Part shown: positions 45,240-56,245 of the stretch, piece after piece | How the letters are laid out: every line of letters begins with the position of its first letter | Position numbering within the stretch: the first letter of the stretch is position 1 | Assembly: GCA_023213395.1 (NCBI GenBank) | Contig: CM041465.1 | Coordinates: forward strand, 127,975,741-128,039,740 | Direction: 5' to 3' | DNA: 64,000 nt | Source: Cycas panzhihuaensis | Lineage: Eukaryota; Cycadophyta | Notes under the pieces: model-generated | The model's database searches: none | Told to the model about the DNA's origin: nothing | Seen by the model: the letters and a program-made list of their open reading frames with translations, nothing else | Translations under genes and position numbers: made by a program

Positions 45240-47560
45240 CCTTCTTCCCCTTATTCTGGGGTCGCGAAGGTGATGGGGTGCGACGATTTAGAGAACGAGA
45301 GGAAGAAGACGAGTTCCGGGCGCCCTTCCCTTTATTGCGGGAAAGACGGGGATCAGGCGATCTTCCTCGGTCCCTATTATTCTTGGTTTAGGTATTGCGA
45401 TCAAGTTCCCCATGTTTAAGGAATAGATCCTTGTGAACTGGTTAGTCCAAATTAGGCCTTGAGGCCCGTTTGGGGGAAGAGTCACGTCGAGGGGCATCCT
45501 TAGGATGTTGGGCCCTACAACGTAAATCATCGTGAAAGCACTCCCCATGAATGGAGCACCACTTCTTCTCAAGTGAAGGGTCTAACCCTCTCACTTGAGA
45601 GGACTGGGCATTTCCATTCATAGGGAGAGGAGCTTGGGTTGTTTGTTGGACTTATTTATTGGATGTAGGGGATGAAGGAGCTTGAAGCTTGAGTTCCTTC
45701 ATTGTACGCTCAAACGAGCGTATGACTGATGTGAGAGGGTCTAAAGTCCTCTCAGTTGGATGAGAGGAAGACCGGGTAGGTTGTGAAGGTTTGGTATCTT
45801 TGGTTGGGGGTGGTGCCTCACAACGTTGTGAGGGCTTAAGAGGTTTCTTGAGATCGGCTTGGATCTCAATAGCCTCCAACACCAAACACTTGGCGATCGC
45901 AGAGTCGCATGTGGTTGCCCCCATTTTAAGGACTTCCACATGTACTTTGGGACAAAGTGCATTGACGAAGAGGTCTCGCTTCAACTCCTCGGGCAATGTT
46001 GCCTTAGTGGAGTGAAGCAAGTCATGGAATCGCCGCACAAAGTCACGATTCATTTCATCATGACCTTGTTTGAACGAAAGAAGCGACTTCATTCCGCTCT
46101 CGAATGGACGGGCTACATCAAAATAGTTGATGAACTCGTCTACCAATTGCTAGAATGAATGGATAGAATGGGCAGGGAGACGGTAGAACTACTTGAGGGT
46201 GTCACCCTGCAAGGATCATGGGAATAATTTCATTAAAATATGGTCATAAGCCTAGTAATCGATGCATGCCATAGAAAAACTACGCACATGCTCCGCCAGG
46301 TCTTGCGACGAAGTTCCGTCGAATCTAGGAACTTCAAGGGGATGAGGCGGCAGATTGGTCCTTAATGCCTCGATGGATAGAGGTGTTGATCTAAAGTCCA
46401 TGAAGGGGCATGCCCTTGCCTAGACCATAGGATCAACGAATGTTGTAGTAGGTAATGAACAAGGAGCGGATGGGGGTGGGACACCCATCCCTCCTTGAGG
46501 AAACGCCCCCTGCTGAGAAGAGGCGTGGGGGTAGGTGCCTTGGAAGGGAGTCAGGTTCCCTTATGAAGGCACAACAAATGGAATTGCGTTGGACGACGGA
46601 CAAGATGGATGTGGAACCAGGTTTTGCCCATATGGGCCACCCGTTGGTGGAGCGACCCCATATGGGTGTAGTGCATCCACCCCATAAACTGGGAGATGGC
46701 TTCCTCTACCCTGCCCCCAAGGTTGAGAAGTATACCCTAGGGGAACGTAGAAGGAAGTGCCAACATGCTGGTTTTGAGAGTGTGTGGGAGCGGGTCCCAC
46801 ATGACTGGTAGCCGAAAGGCTAGTAGGATCGACGTGCCTACTAGGAAAGGTATGCGCCACATTAGGGGATGGCACATTGGTTTGGTTAGGGATGGGTATG
46901 CTAACCTTCAATTGAGGGAAAGACACACCACAGGGAGATCCCGAAACACTAGGACCTCGAAGAGAAATGGAAGGTGCAACACGTGCCCCCACTGCGAGAA
47001 TAGGAAAGGAGCAGGATACATGCATAGGCACAAAGGGATTTGTTGTCAAAGGAAAAGTAGATGAGGATGAGGTGTGCGGGGGAGGAGCAGAAGAGGAAGA
47101 GGCTCCTCCACAGAGAGCACCCTCAAGCCACCCAGGACGCAGTTGCAAGTATGCCGCACGGCGACACTCATTGAGAGCTTCAACTACGTCGACAAGAGGG
47201 GTTCCTACATACTCGTAAGAGGTAATTGGGACCTCAAACAAGGTAGGTCCCTCGGGGTGTTCCTCATAAGAGTCATCGATTACGTGGCAAGTCTCAAGAG
47301 GAGCGGATCCTTCTACGGCATGGGTAGAGGGATGGACGTCAAGTGAGAGATGTTAGTCACTTGAGTAATAAAGGGGTTCATCACCCTCTTGGGTGGATCT
47401 GGGGATAGAGGAAAGAAAAACATGGGTTTCCAAGGTTAAGGTGTGGTAGGCCTAATTAGAAGAGTATCCCTCCATAGTCAGATCAGAATCTGACAAAGGA
47501 AGAGGGCAATACTTGGGGTCTTCTAATAATGGAGGTAGACCGTGCAAGTGACGAGAAAAG
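45240..47560 (-). pseudogene. E6 gag (capsid and zinc knuckle), broken by a few stops
   Basis: The minus strand has an upstream Pro/Ser-rich part (open 47241-46561), then the retrotransposon gag core: PRFDGTSSQDLAEHVRSFS (about 46320), LQGDTLK*FYRLPAHSIHSF (about 46200), VDEFINYFDVARPF and KQGHDEMNRDFVRRFHDLL (46146 on). The core ends with a knuckle-like CSIHGECFHDDLRC near 45510-45560 (C-x3-G-x3-H-x4-C). The stops TAG at LK*FY and SF*QL fall where Trp and Gln are expected. The true N-terminus is uncertain; frame continues above 47241 with two stops. Confidence 0.85.
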
Positions 47561-47722
47561 CACCGCATGCAAGGTCAACCAACAATATTAGGGAAAAGTA
47601 GAGGATGGTAAAAGCACACGCGTCGGGGGCTGCCTAACGAAGAGATCGAAATAGGTGAAAAGGATCACAAAAAAGGTAGCAAAACCAATAGAAGAGAGCG
47701 GAAACTAGCTCCCTTATTAGCA

Positions 47723-47741
47723 GTCCCCAGTATGGTCGCCA
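47723..47741 (-). other. E6 primer-binding site
   Basis: On the minus strand TGGCGACCATACTGGGGAC follows the 5' LTR after one base. This TGGCG...GGGGA form is the usual primer site of plant Tat and related gypsy elements. Confidence 0.88.
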
Positions 47742-47742
47742 G

Positions 47743-50451
47743 TGGACGCGTGTCTACGGGATAGCTACCTAACTAAATAGGTATGGTAAGAGCGGGTGAT
47801 AATATGATCGAGAAAGAGACCTATAAGTAGGGTAATTACCACGCAGGGCGCCCCGTGCACCAGAACGCGAGTTCGAGACCTGTAATGGAATGTAGCTACC
47901 AAAGGGTGATCTCCCACCACTTCGAACAAGGGGTGAGGAGGCATAGGGTTAGCCTGGGTTGACCTAAGGGAAGGATCCTCCCACTCTTGGATGGCTATAA
48001 GGGGAAGGAGAGAAGCCTTCAAGGGTCTCCCTAAAGCAACGAGAAACGAAGAAGGATAGGCAGACAACTGGCCTATAGACGGGGTCACTTTGGTTATCCG
48101 ACAAAGCGGGGAACCAAAGGAAAGCAAGAGGGATGACCCAAGAAGATGGGTCAAGGTATGCCTAAGCAAACTAACCAAACACACAAGTAATATGGAGAGC
48201 AAGAAGCTTGCACGGCAAAGAAAGAGAGAAAAGGTGAAAATGAGCGGACCCTAAGACCTTTCCTATGGGTAGACAAGATGCATGCAATGAAATAAATAAA
48301 GCATGAACCAAAAGCAAAGTTAAGTTTCCCTTTTGATTTCCGATGGGTTAATTACTACTTATGAAAAGGAATTCAAAAAGGAAGAGTAGTAGGGTGGAGA
48401 GAGGCATGTACCTGGACCAGAGGCATGCATGACGAGGGCACTCCCGAGGGACACCAAAACTACTCCACGGGGTGTGGCAGATGCGAAGCGTCGCGGCGGA
48501 TTGGGATGAGGGGCTCTCTTACCTTCCCCGGAAAAATACTAAAGTATAAAATTAAGGAAAGAAAGAAACCAAATACTAGTAACCAATGGAGTATGAAAGT
48601 ACAACATGCATAAGAGCACTTACCGGCAGCGGAACGAGCAGAAAATACCCTTTGCGCTCTCTAAGCACCTGCAAGCAATGGCGACCTCCCCCTTTCTGGA
48701 GAAAGGGTACTAACATGCAATGACGAGATCCTAACAATACATGTCTATGTAATACAAATATAATCTAAAACACATACATGTTAGCATCAACACAATGATG
48801 ATAATATGTAAAAGAGGACAACCAAAGCGAAAGGAAAGTAACCGGTAAGCCTCGGAGTGGCCCATCTCCTGCAAGGAACAACCCTAACCTCCCCCAAAAG
48901 CCACAAGGTAGCGAGGGCAAGGCCAAGAAAGATGGCTGGAAATAGTAGCAAGGGAGTAGGAAGGAGCCAAAGAAGACCTACAACGAACCAGAGTGCTATG
49001 GAGAGCAAACCGGGCTGCCAGGGAAAGAGTTAGGCAAAGAACAAGCGGTCAGGACTTATGTGAGTCACCCGGACCTAAGCCTAAGCCTTCAAACCAGCGC
49101 AGCAACGTGTGATAGTGCTGATTTCAGCGGCTAAGGAAGGGCCAACAAACCCTTATTTGAGTGCCAAGGACAACACGAGGCAAGAGGGAAGATTTGGGGG
49201 GCTTGAAGCCGCTTGAGGAGCGTGGAAGGTGGTGCAGAATCCACCCAGCTCCCTCCCAAACCCTGTGTCAACCCTCAGTACCGCTGCCTTAGGCAATAAA
49301 CACAGGCAAGGCGGCACTATAACAAAGGTGAAACAATCCAACATAAAGGGGAAAACAACCCTCTCAAAGACAAGTAAAGAAACAAGCGAGATAGGGCATC
49401 AATAGCACAAGAGAAACAACTGAAATCAGTGAATACCTGAGTGGAAGAGGAGAGGTGCTTGCCTCAGCCAAGGGCTGGTAAGGAGAGGCTGAGAAATCAG
49501 CCCAGAAACTGTGGTGTAGTAGGTTTGGGACCCTACTAATGAAGTTGGAGGGAGAACACCTACACTTGGAACGCTTGAAGACTGCCCGGGGCAAGAATCT
49601 ACTGAAATCTCTCCAAGGGGCCCTCTCCAAGGTGTGTGAGGGGATGGGAAGATGTCCTAGCCACATCGAAGGAGAGTTGGGTGCTAGAGGAGAGACACAG
49701 GTCCTGTAGTAGTAGCAGGGCAGCAGAGAAGAGCAGAGCACAACGTGGTTTCCTTGAGGAGCAATCCAAAAAGTGAGCCAAAAGTTCCCAAAAATGAGTG
49801 GATGATGACTTAAGTACCTAACCCAAACCCTAAAGCGAGCGATTAGGGTGCGGCTGGGAGCGAGTTAAGTCGCGAGACACGTGGCAGTTTTACAATAAAT
49901 GTGAAATTGCCATGGCAGATTTTAAAAAATAAGTTAGAACAATCATACTACCGCAAAATCCATGGTACCGCGGATATTCCAGCGATACTACGAAAATCAC
50001 GGCGGTATTCGCCCGGAGGCAAAACAGTTCCGGCCACCCAGTCAGGCGAGATGACAAAAAGGGCCAATAGGGAGCTGAGACACCTACCCAGGGATAAACA
50101 AGCCAACAAACAGGTCCAAAAGAGCAAAAATAGGGCTCAAACGGTGTAGCAAGTCAACCAAACGATGACGGGTCATCACACAGGCGGAGGTGGCGCAAGC
50201 CAAATGGATCTTGGAGCGAGGAGGGCAGAATGCGGGAAGTGGAGTGGCCACCAGGTGCCACACTTGCTGGGAGTGTGCCCCTGCTATAGTCGTCATAGGG
50301 TAAAATAAGTGTAGGCGAAGGCAAAGTCGTCTACGAGGCCACAAACATGCAGACATGCAAGCAAACACACATCAAAAGAAAGCGATGCTAAGGTGAGAAA
50401 CATACACCACTTACGAGTCGGTGATTCTCAGATCCATTCCTCCGGGAAACA
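47743..50451 (-). repeat. E6 5' LTR (2.7 kb)
   Basis: 2709 bp, ends GGAAACA at 50451. Next bases AGATT (50452-50456) against GGATC at 37189-37193 are the imperfect duplication. Confidence 0.94.
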
Positions 50452-50454
50452 AGA

Positions 50455-53334
50455 TTCATCAGATCTGAATTTGGTCTTGTAAACCCATTTGGTTCCAATG
50501 GTTGTTTTATTAGGAGGAAGGTCAAGAAGTTCTCATGTATCATTTTTCACTATGGAATTATATTATTCTTTTATAGCTTTCCTCCATTTATCATGAGTAT
50601 CAACCTCTTCAAAGGTGTAAGGCTCATGGGTTTCTATTACTTGACTCATAAGGGTAAAGTTAACCCAATGTGAGCAAGTAGATCTTCTGTCATAGTTGTT
50701 GTCGAAAATGTTATCCAAGTCATAACCTTTTTTAACCCATTTAGGAAAATTTTCAAGTTAAGAGGAGGTTCTCTCACCACTTGGTCTTGATATATCAATA
50801 TTTTGCCTTAGATCCTATCTAGGTGCCACATATGTGGACTTAGGATATGAGTCAAAATTTATCATAACATTCTTGCCTTTGTCTTGAATATATTCTAAGT
50901 GATAATAGTCATCCTCTTTAAACACAACATCTCTGCTAACCATGACCTTTCTTTCTTTGGGGTCATGCACCTTATATGATTTGGAAACATCATTATACCT
51001 AACAAATATACATTTAATACTTTTGTCATCAAGTTTGGTTCTCTTTTGTTTAGGAACATAGACATAAGCTAAGCATCTAAATATTCCCAAGTGATGGATA
51101 CTATGTTTGTAACCAATCAATGCTTCTTCGGGTGTCATCCATATAAGGGCCTTAGAGGTACACCTATTTTAGAGGTAAACTATCATGTGGATAACTTTTG
51201 CCCAAAACTCATGCCCTAACTTCTTGTCTTTTAGCATGCACCTAGCCATCTCAACTATGATGTGATTTTTCCATTCAACAACCTTATTTTGTTATGGAAT
51301 ATAGGGGTTCGTGTATTATCTTCTAAGGTTATGATATGTACAATAGGCATTAAATTCATTAGAAATGAACTCTCTCCGATTATCTGATCTTAATGAGAGT
51401 ATCATGTGTCCACTTTGCTTTTCCACAATGGTTTTGAAGTCTACAAAATATTGAAATACATCTACCTTGAATCTTAGGAAATAGGCCCATGTTTTTCTTA
51501 TGTAATCATCAATGAATGTAAGGAAATACTTTAAACCAGCTAATGATGTGACATCTATAGGACAACAAAGATCTGTATAGATTAAATGAAGTGGTCATGT
51601 TGATCTGTAACTTCCATTAGGAAAACTACCCTTATGTTGTTTTCCTAGGAGGAAACCTTCACAAATATCCTTATCGGCTTTAATTTGTCGTAGCCTTTAA
51701 ACCATATTTATTTTCTTCATAAGAGCTAAGCTTCTATACTTTAGGTGGCTAAGTCTTTTGTGTCACGTGTCACTATCTAATTTTATTGTAGTCTTTAAAG
51801 CATAATTATTTGAAGGAGTTAAAACTAGCTTGAAAAGTCTATCCTTAATCATTTTTCTTTTAGCAACAATAGCTTTGTTCTTCCTCTTGTCCTTAATAGT
51901 GTATTCACCATTGTCAAATATAACTTTATAGTCCTACTCCATCATCTATCCCACTGATAAAAGATTTGTCTTTAGAGTTAGAACATATAAAACTTCATCA
52001 AGATATATATCTTCACCTAAATATGTCATGATGATAACTTTAACCCTTCTAGTAGATTCATATGAGGTATCATCTCTAAATATGATTGAGTCCTTTCTAG
52101 TCTTGTCAATTGTTTAAAATATTTCCTCTTTATGAGCTATGCGTGTAGAATAACTTGAGTTAATATACCAACAATCTTCTTCCTTCTTGTATGTAGCAAA
52201 ACTTGATAAGAATAGACGGTCATTCTCTTTAGTCTTAACAACTATATTAGCACTACCCCTTGTAGGAGGGTCATTCTTAGCAAAGCACCTATCTTCAGTA
52301 TGGCCAATTTTATGGCAAAATATACAATGAATTGTATCCCTTCTTCTTTAGCTAAGACTCTTGCTTCTAGGATTTGCTCTATCAATGGAGGATGTTCTTC
52401 TTCTTTCTAAGTATGGACCCTAATTATCCCTTTGTTTATTATTGGGATGATTGAAGTTGGGCCTTTAAAAATTTGTATGACCTTAATAATTTTGGCAACA
52501 TTAGTTTATTTCTTAATGTCTCTCTTGACTTTGATATCTTTATTGGATAGGATATATTTAATTTTCTCCTTAATTTCTTTAGTGGGGATCTTGGTATTTA
52601 GGTTGACATTCTTAATGTGTCTCTTATCTAGGATTTTTGTCTCTCCCCCTTGGGGATTGGATCCTTGATTTTGAACTTTTAGATTAAGAATTAGGTTTGA
52701 TCCTTGCTTTAATTACAAATGCATATTCTAGGGATTTACTTGACCTTTTCTTCTTTTCAATTGTCATTAATATGGCACTCAATTGTTTAATCTTTAATAT
52801 ACTTAGGTCTTTTGAAACTTCTATACTTATTACTATCATTTCAAATCTCTTCATATCAACAACAAATCTAAAAATCCTCTCAACAACCCTTTGTTTAGTT
52901 AGGGTCTCACCAAGAGATCTTATTTGATTCACAAGGTCTTGAACCTTTGTTATGAATTTATTAATAGAATCATTGGGCATCATCCTCAAATTTTTAAATC
53001 TACTCCTTAATGTTTGGAGCTTAGATGAGGCTACACCTTTATAAATGAGCTAAAATATGTCCCATGTCTCCTTAGACTTAGATGTCTCACTAACTCTTAA
53101 AAAGATGTGATCTTCTAAGGTATAAAAAATCAAAGCTAGAGTTTCATTGTCTTTCTTTATACACTCCTTAACTGCTTATTTTTCTACTTTAGTTTGACCA
53201 AGTTTTGCATAACATGTATTTACAATGTCTCATATATCTTTAATAATAAGGATGGGTCTCATCCTCTAACTCTAATTTAGGAAATTCAATCCATCAAATT
53301 TAAGAATGATCATGTTACCAAAACTAGTAGCCAT
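50455..53334 (-). pseudogene. E5 copia gag, protease, integrase and RT start
   Basis: The minus-strand ATG at 53334 starts gag (MATSFGNMIILKFDGLNF). Then NDSINKFITKVQDLVNQIRS (about 52985), zinc knuckle CIFCHKIGHTEDRC (about 52325), protease (WYINSSYSTRIAH, about 52165, catalytic Asp lost), GAG-pre-integrase (KRLSHLKYRSL, about 51755), integrase (FLTFIDDYIRKTWAYFLRF, about 51510; LRSDNRREFISNEFNAY, about 51390; open 51138-50815 with CIFVRYNDVSKSYKV), and the RT start (ELLDLPPNKTTIGTKWVYK, about 50520) up to the E6 junction. Despite some stops this is among the best-kept copia coding in the window. Confidence 0.92.
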
Positions 53335-53369
53335 TATCTTTCACAATAAAGTTTTATTCAAATGTTACC

Positions 53370-55872
53370 AAGGCATGGTTTTCCCAAGGCATAGTTGTAA
53401 AATGTGTCCTATTCCCTAAGAAGGTTACTAGGCCCTAAGTTTATGGGTCTCTAAGAAAGTCTTCAATCATTATTCTGTCTAATGGTACATACCCATAAGT
53501 GGTAAATTAGGGACCCAATATACTAGTATATGAGCACTAGGCTGTATATATCTTAGTACATAGATTGCAAAGAAGGTATAAGACCCCCCTAACTTATTTG
53601 TCCACTTGCATTCGACTTGTGCCTAATGACAGATCTAGTGGTCATGGTTTTACAAACCAAGGTGCTCATCCCTCAAGTTTAGCCTAGTCTCTGAACTCTA
53701 AATAGAAAGGTTTATTCCACCTCAACCATCCACCTAATACACCTAATAGTTAATGACATTCTTCATCCAATATGAGTAGGCCAAAAGCATGTGTATGGTG
53801 GTAATTTTAGGGGTCCTAACCATTCCCCTTATAAGGATGAAAAATTGGAAGTTCTTTTGGGAGTTTATCTTATTTAATGTAAATATATATTTTATTTGTG
53901 GTCTTATTTAGCAAATAAGGTTCCTTCTTAATGAATACAAGGAATCAACTTGATAATGAAATGAAATAAATCTCTTTGAATAAAATAAATGTAAGATAAA
54001 TGAGACATTTTGAATAAAATAAATATGAATAAATAAGCTTTTAAAGTGATAAAAAATAAGCTCTAATATAATATGAAATATAAGGAGAATAAAAAAGCCT
54101 TTGAATGAGCTTTTAAAAAATATAATAAGATGCACTATATGCAAACTTTTGAATATGCAATAAAGGAACCTTAATTGAACTTGAAATAACTTTAATAATG
54201 AAGCATAAATGACCTTTAAATGAGCCAAAGAGAGCCTAACATAAGCTTTAAGACAAAATGAATAATCTAAAAATAATCTATAAGCTTTTAAGGTGCATTA
54301 AATGCACTTTATATGAACCTTTAGGGTGCAAGAAAAAGCCTTAAATGATCTTTGAAAATAAGCTTCAAAATGAAGCAAATTGACCCTTAAATAAGCAAAT
54401 TAGTCTTGATAATAAAATGAATGAACTAAAGAATGAATTTAAAAAGAAATAGAGGCTTTAAAATAAAATAATTTAGGGTTTAAAAGGCACTTGTTTATGA
54501 AAAAATAACATCCAAATATCTTCTTCTCCTTCAAGAGGCTAAATTTTACTAAAACTATAAAAAATTAGATGTGATCCTCTAAAAATCAAGTGAAATAGTT
54601 CAAATAAATATATTTAAATAGAATAATTAAATAGCTCAAAAATGTCGAGAAGAGTTAAAGCTTAGGTCAAATGAAAGGGATGACTTTAGTAGCCTTAAAC
54701 TCCTACAAAATAACTTCAAATCACAAAGAAAATAGCTTTAGTACTTAGATTAGCAAATTAGCTTTCCAACAAATCTAACCGTCCAAAAAATAGACTCATG
54801 GATCAAAAGTTATAGGTAAAATAGTGAAGTCAGCTCCTTATGGTGAAAAAACTAAATAGGGAGGGGGTTAAGCCCCTTTTAATGAAGCCCCTAGTCACTT
54901 TAAGTATGGATAGGACTATTCGTTGACCTGCGAAGGGTGTTAGCAAACCCTATAAATTATAAAAATGAGTTAAATATCTTAAAATCCAAATTTATTAAAA
55001 TTGTCTTATAAAATTTAGAATCTAGGCCCTAAACATGGTCATATGAGGATCAACATGGCAATGATTGGCTAAGAAATAGGGGGCTAAATAACCATAATTT
55101 AAAATGTTATACAATCAAATTAAATTTTTTTAAAACTATATAAAATATATATGTAAACATAATGTAAATTATGTTAAGAAAAATGAAAAATAAATCATGC
55201 ATATAAGTAAAGGTCAAACAATTGATCTAATCAATCAAAAATAGCATAGAAAGTTCCTAAAATTCATAGTATCTTAAGTGTAGGGGCTGAGCACCTTGAT
55301 TTATATAAAAATTTTGACAAAAAAGTAATAAAAATGAGGTGAAAATGAGAAAATATGAATCAGTCAGCGGATTTTCACAAACCTATGAAGGAATAGGGCT
55401 TCTAAGAGAGATTTCTTATGAAAGAAATGATGAATCCTCGAATTGTCTTCACCATTAGAGAGAAGACTCAGATAAGACTAGAACAAGTAGTCATATATAG
55501 CAGTTTCAATCATCTGTGGATAAATAGTAGTTTGTTGAAGTTTAGGTAAGCTTACTCAACATGAACCTAAGAAAAAAAATGTGAGAAAAAATAAAATTCT
55601 TTAAAAAAAAACTAACAAACTTGCTCAAAATTACAATGAGGCTGGGTATAATTGAGAATCCTCTAAAAATGGTTAGTTTGCAAATTGTGGGAGTAATCGA
55701 TGTTCGTACAGCAAACAGAGGTGTGCCTATTTAGAAAAAGACATAGACCAATGTATTTTAATAAAAATTAATTTAAAAACTATATAAACAACCTTATTTT
55801 ATTAAGTAATATTGATTATATTCATGTAGGTGAGCGTTTAGGTCCTAAACCTCACTCGTGTGGTCATGCAAT
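53370..55872 (-). other. E5 long noncoding leader
   Basis: About 2.5 kb between primer site and gag. Very AT-rich from 53850 to 55650 with no coding. 53370-53840 matches the E4 leader (33236-33700). Confidence 0.75.
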
Positions 55873-55887
55873 GGCTCTAATACCAAC
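55873..55887 (-). other. E5 primer-binding site
   Basis: On the minus strand TTGGTATTAGAGCC, one change from TGGTATCAGAGCC, follows the 5' LTR. Confidence 0.88.
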
Positions 55888-56189
55888 TATTAGAGACAGG
55901 GAGCAGAGCAGAGCATAAACTTTAGTCCATATTAAAAAAATTATCAACAAATTTCATTTGCAGGTGATGTTGAAAAACACGAGGTTAATATGACCCTTAT
56001 ATTTATAAGTCAGGAGGTGGGTGGGAGCCCACCTCAACTAACATTATTTTGAAAATAAAATAATAAAATTAAATAACATGATATGTACCTTTGACAACTG
56101 AAGTCAACTTGAAATGACTAGGGCAACCCACACACTTCCAAAGCACTTGTATACTTTTAATAAAATGGTAATGAACATTAATACTCATA
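55888..56189 (-). repeat. E5 5' LTR
   Basis: 302 bp, partner of 35521-35823. The right duplication TAATA follows at 56190-56194. Confidence 0.93.
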
Positions 56190-56194
56190 TAATA

Positions 56195-56240
56195 AACATA
56201 AATTACATAGAAATGAGGGTGACATTATAATGTTTTAACA
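56195..56240 (-). repeat. E4 5' LTR, end piece beyond E5
   Basis: 46 bp that match the end of the left E4 LTR (28559-28604) and finish GTTTTAACA. CATGC follows as the E4 duplication. Confidence 0.9.
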
Positions 56241-56245
56241 CATGC

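Larger units (their letters stand above)
37194..50451 (-). mobile_element. E6: Ty3/gypsy Tat-lineage retrotransposon with antisense gene
   Basis: 13,258 bp with two ~2.71-kb LTRs (TGGACGCG ... GGAAACA on the plus strand), a tRNA-type primer site, PPT and imperfect flanks (GGATC left, AGATT right). It lies within the E5 RT. On the minus strand it has gag, zinc knuckle, protease, the first part of RT, then no RT core, no first RNase H and no integrase. A Tat-type second RNase H lies near the 3' LTR. A plus-strand gene occupies the gap. It is GC-richer than its surroundings and the least decayed element: nine differences in a ~165-bp LTR stretch compared by eye (37801 onward against 48351 onward). 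Confidence 0.93.
35521..56189 (-). mobile_element. E5: Ty1/copia retrotransposon nested in the E4 LTR, itself holding E6
   Basis: LTRs 35521-35823 and 55888-56189 (about 302 bp) with perfect duplication TAATA (35516-35520 and 56190-56194). The primer site (minus TTGGTATTAGAGCC) and PPT (minus GTGAGGGAGAA) are present. The element proper is about 7.4 kb, in the order gag, knuckle, protease, integrase, RT, RNase H, with the 13.3 kb E6 inserted in the RT. Hand alignment of the LTRs shows roughly 22 differences over 175 bp, more than E6. Confidence 0.94.
28213..56240 (-). mobile_element. E4: Ty1/copia retrotransposon, outer shell of a three-level nest
   Basis: The element proper is about 7.4 kb; E5 (with E6 inside) is inserted in its 5' LTR and stretches it to 28 kb. 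The LTRs carry the inverted repeat TGTTAAAAC / GTTTTAACA. The left LTR is 28213-28604. The right LTR is split into 35175-35520 and 56195-56240. The flanks CATGT and CATGC fit a duplication. The primer site next to 35175 and a PPT (minus TTAAGAGAAGG) next to 28604 are present. The coding region is on the minus strand. Confidence 0.92.

Noticed and set aside
53908-54228. 106-codon minus-strand ORF, Phe/Ile/Leu-rich
   Set aside because: Low-complexity AT-rich leader of E5; composition alone explains it.
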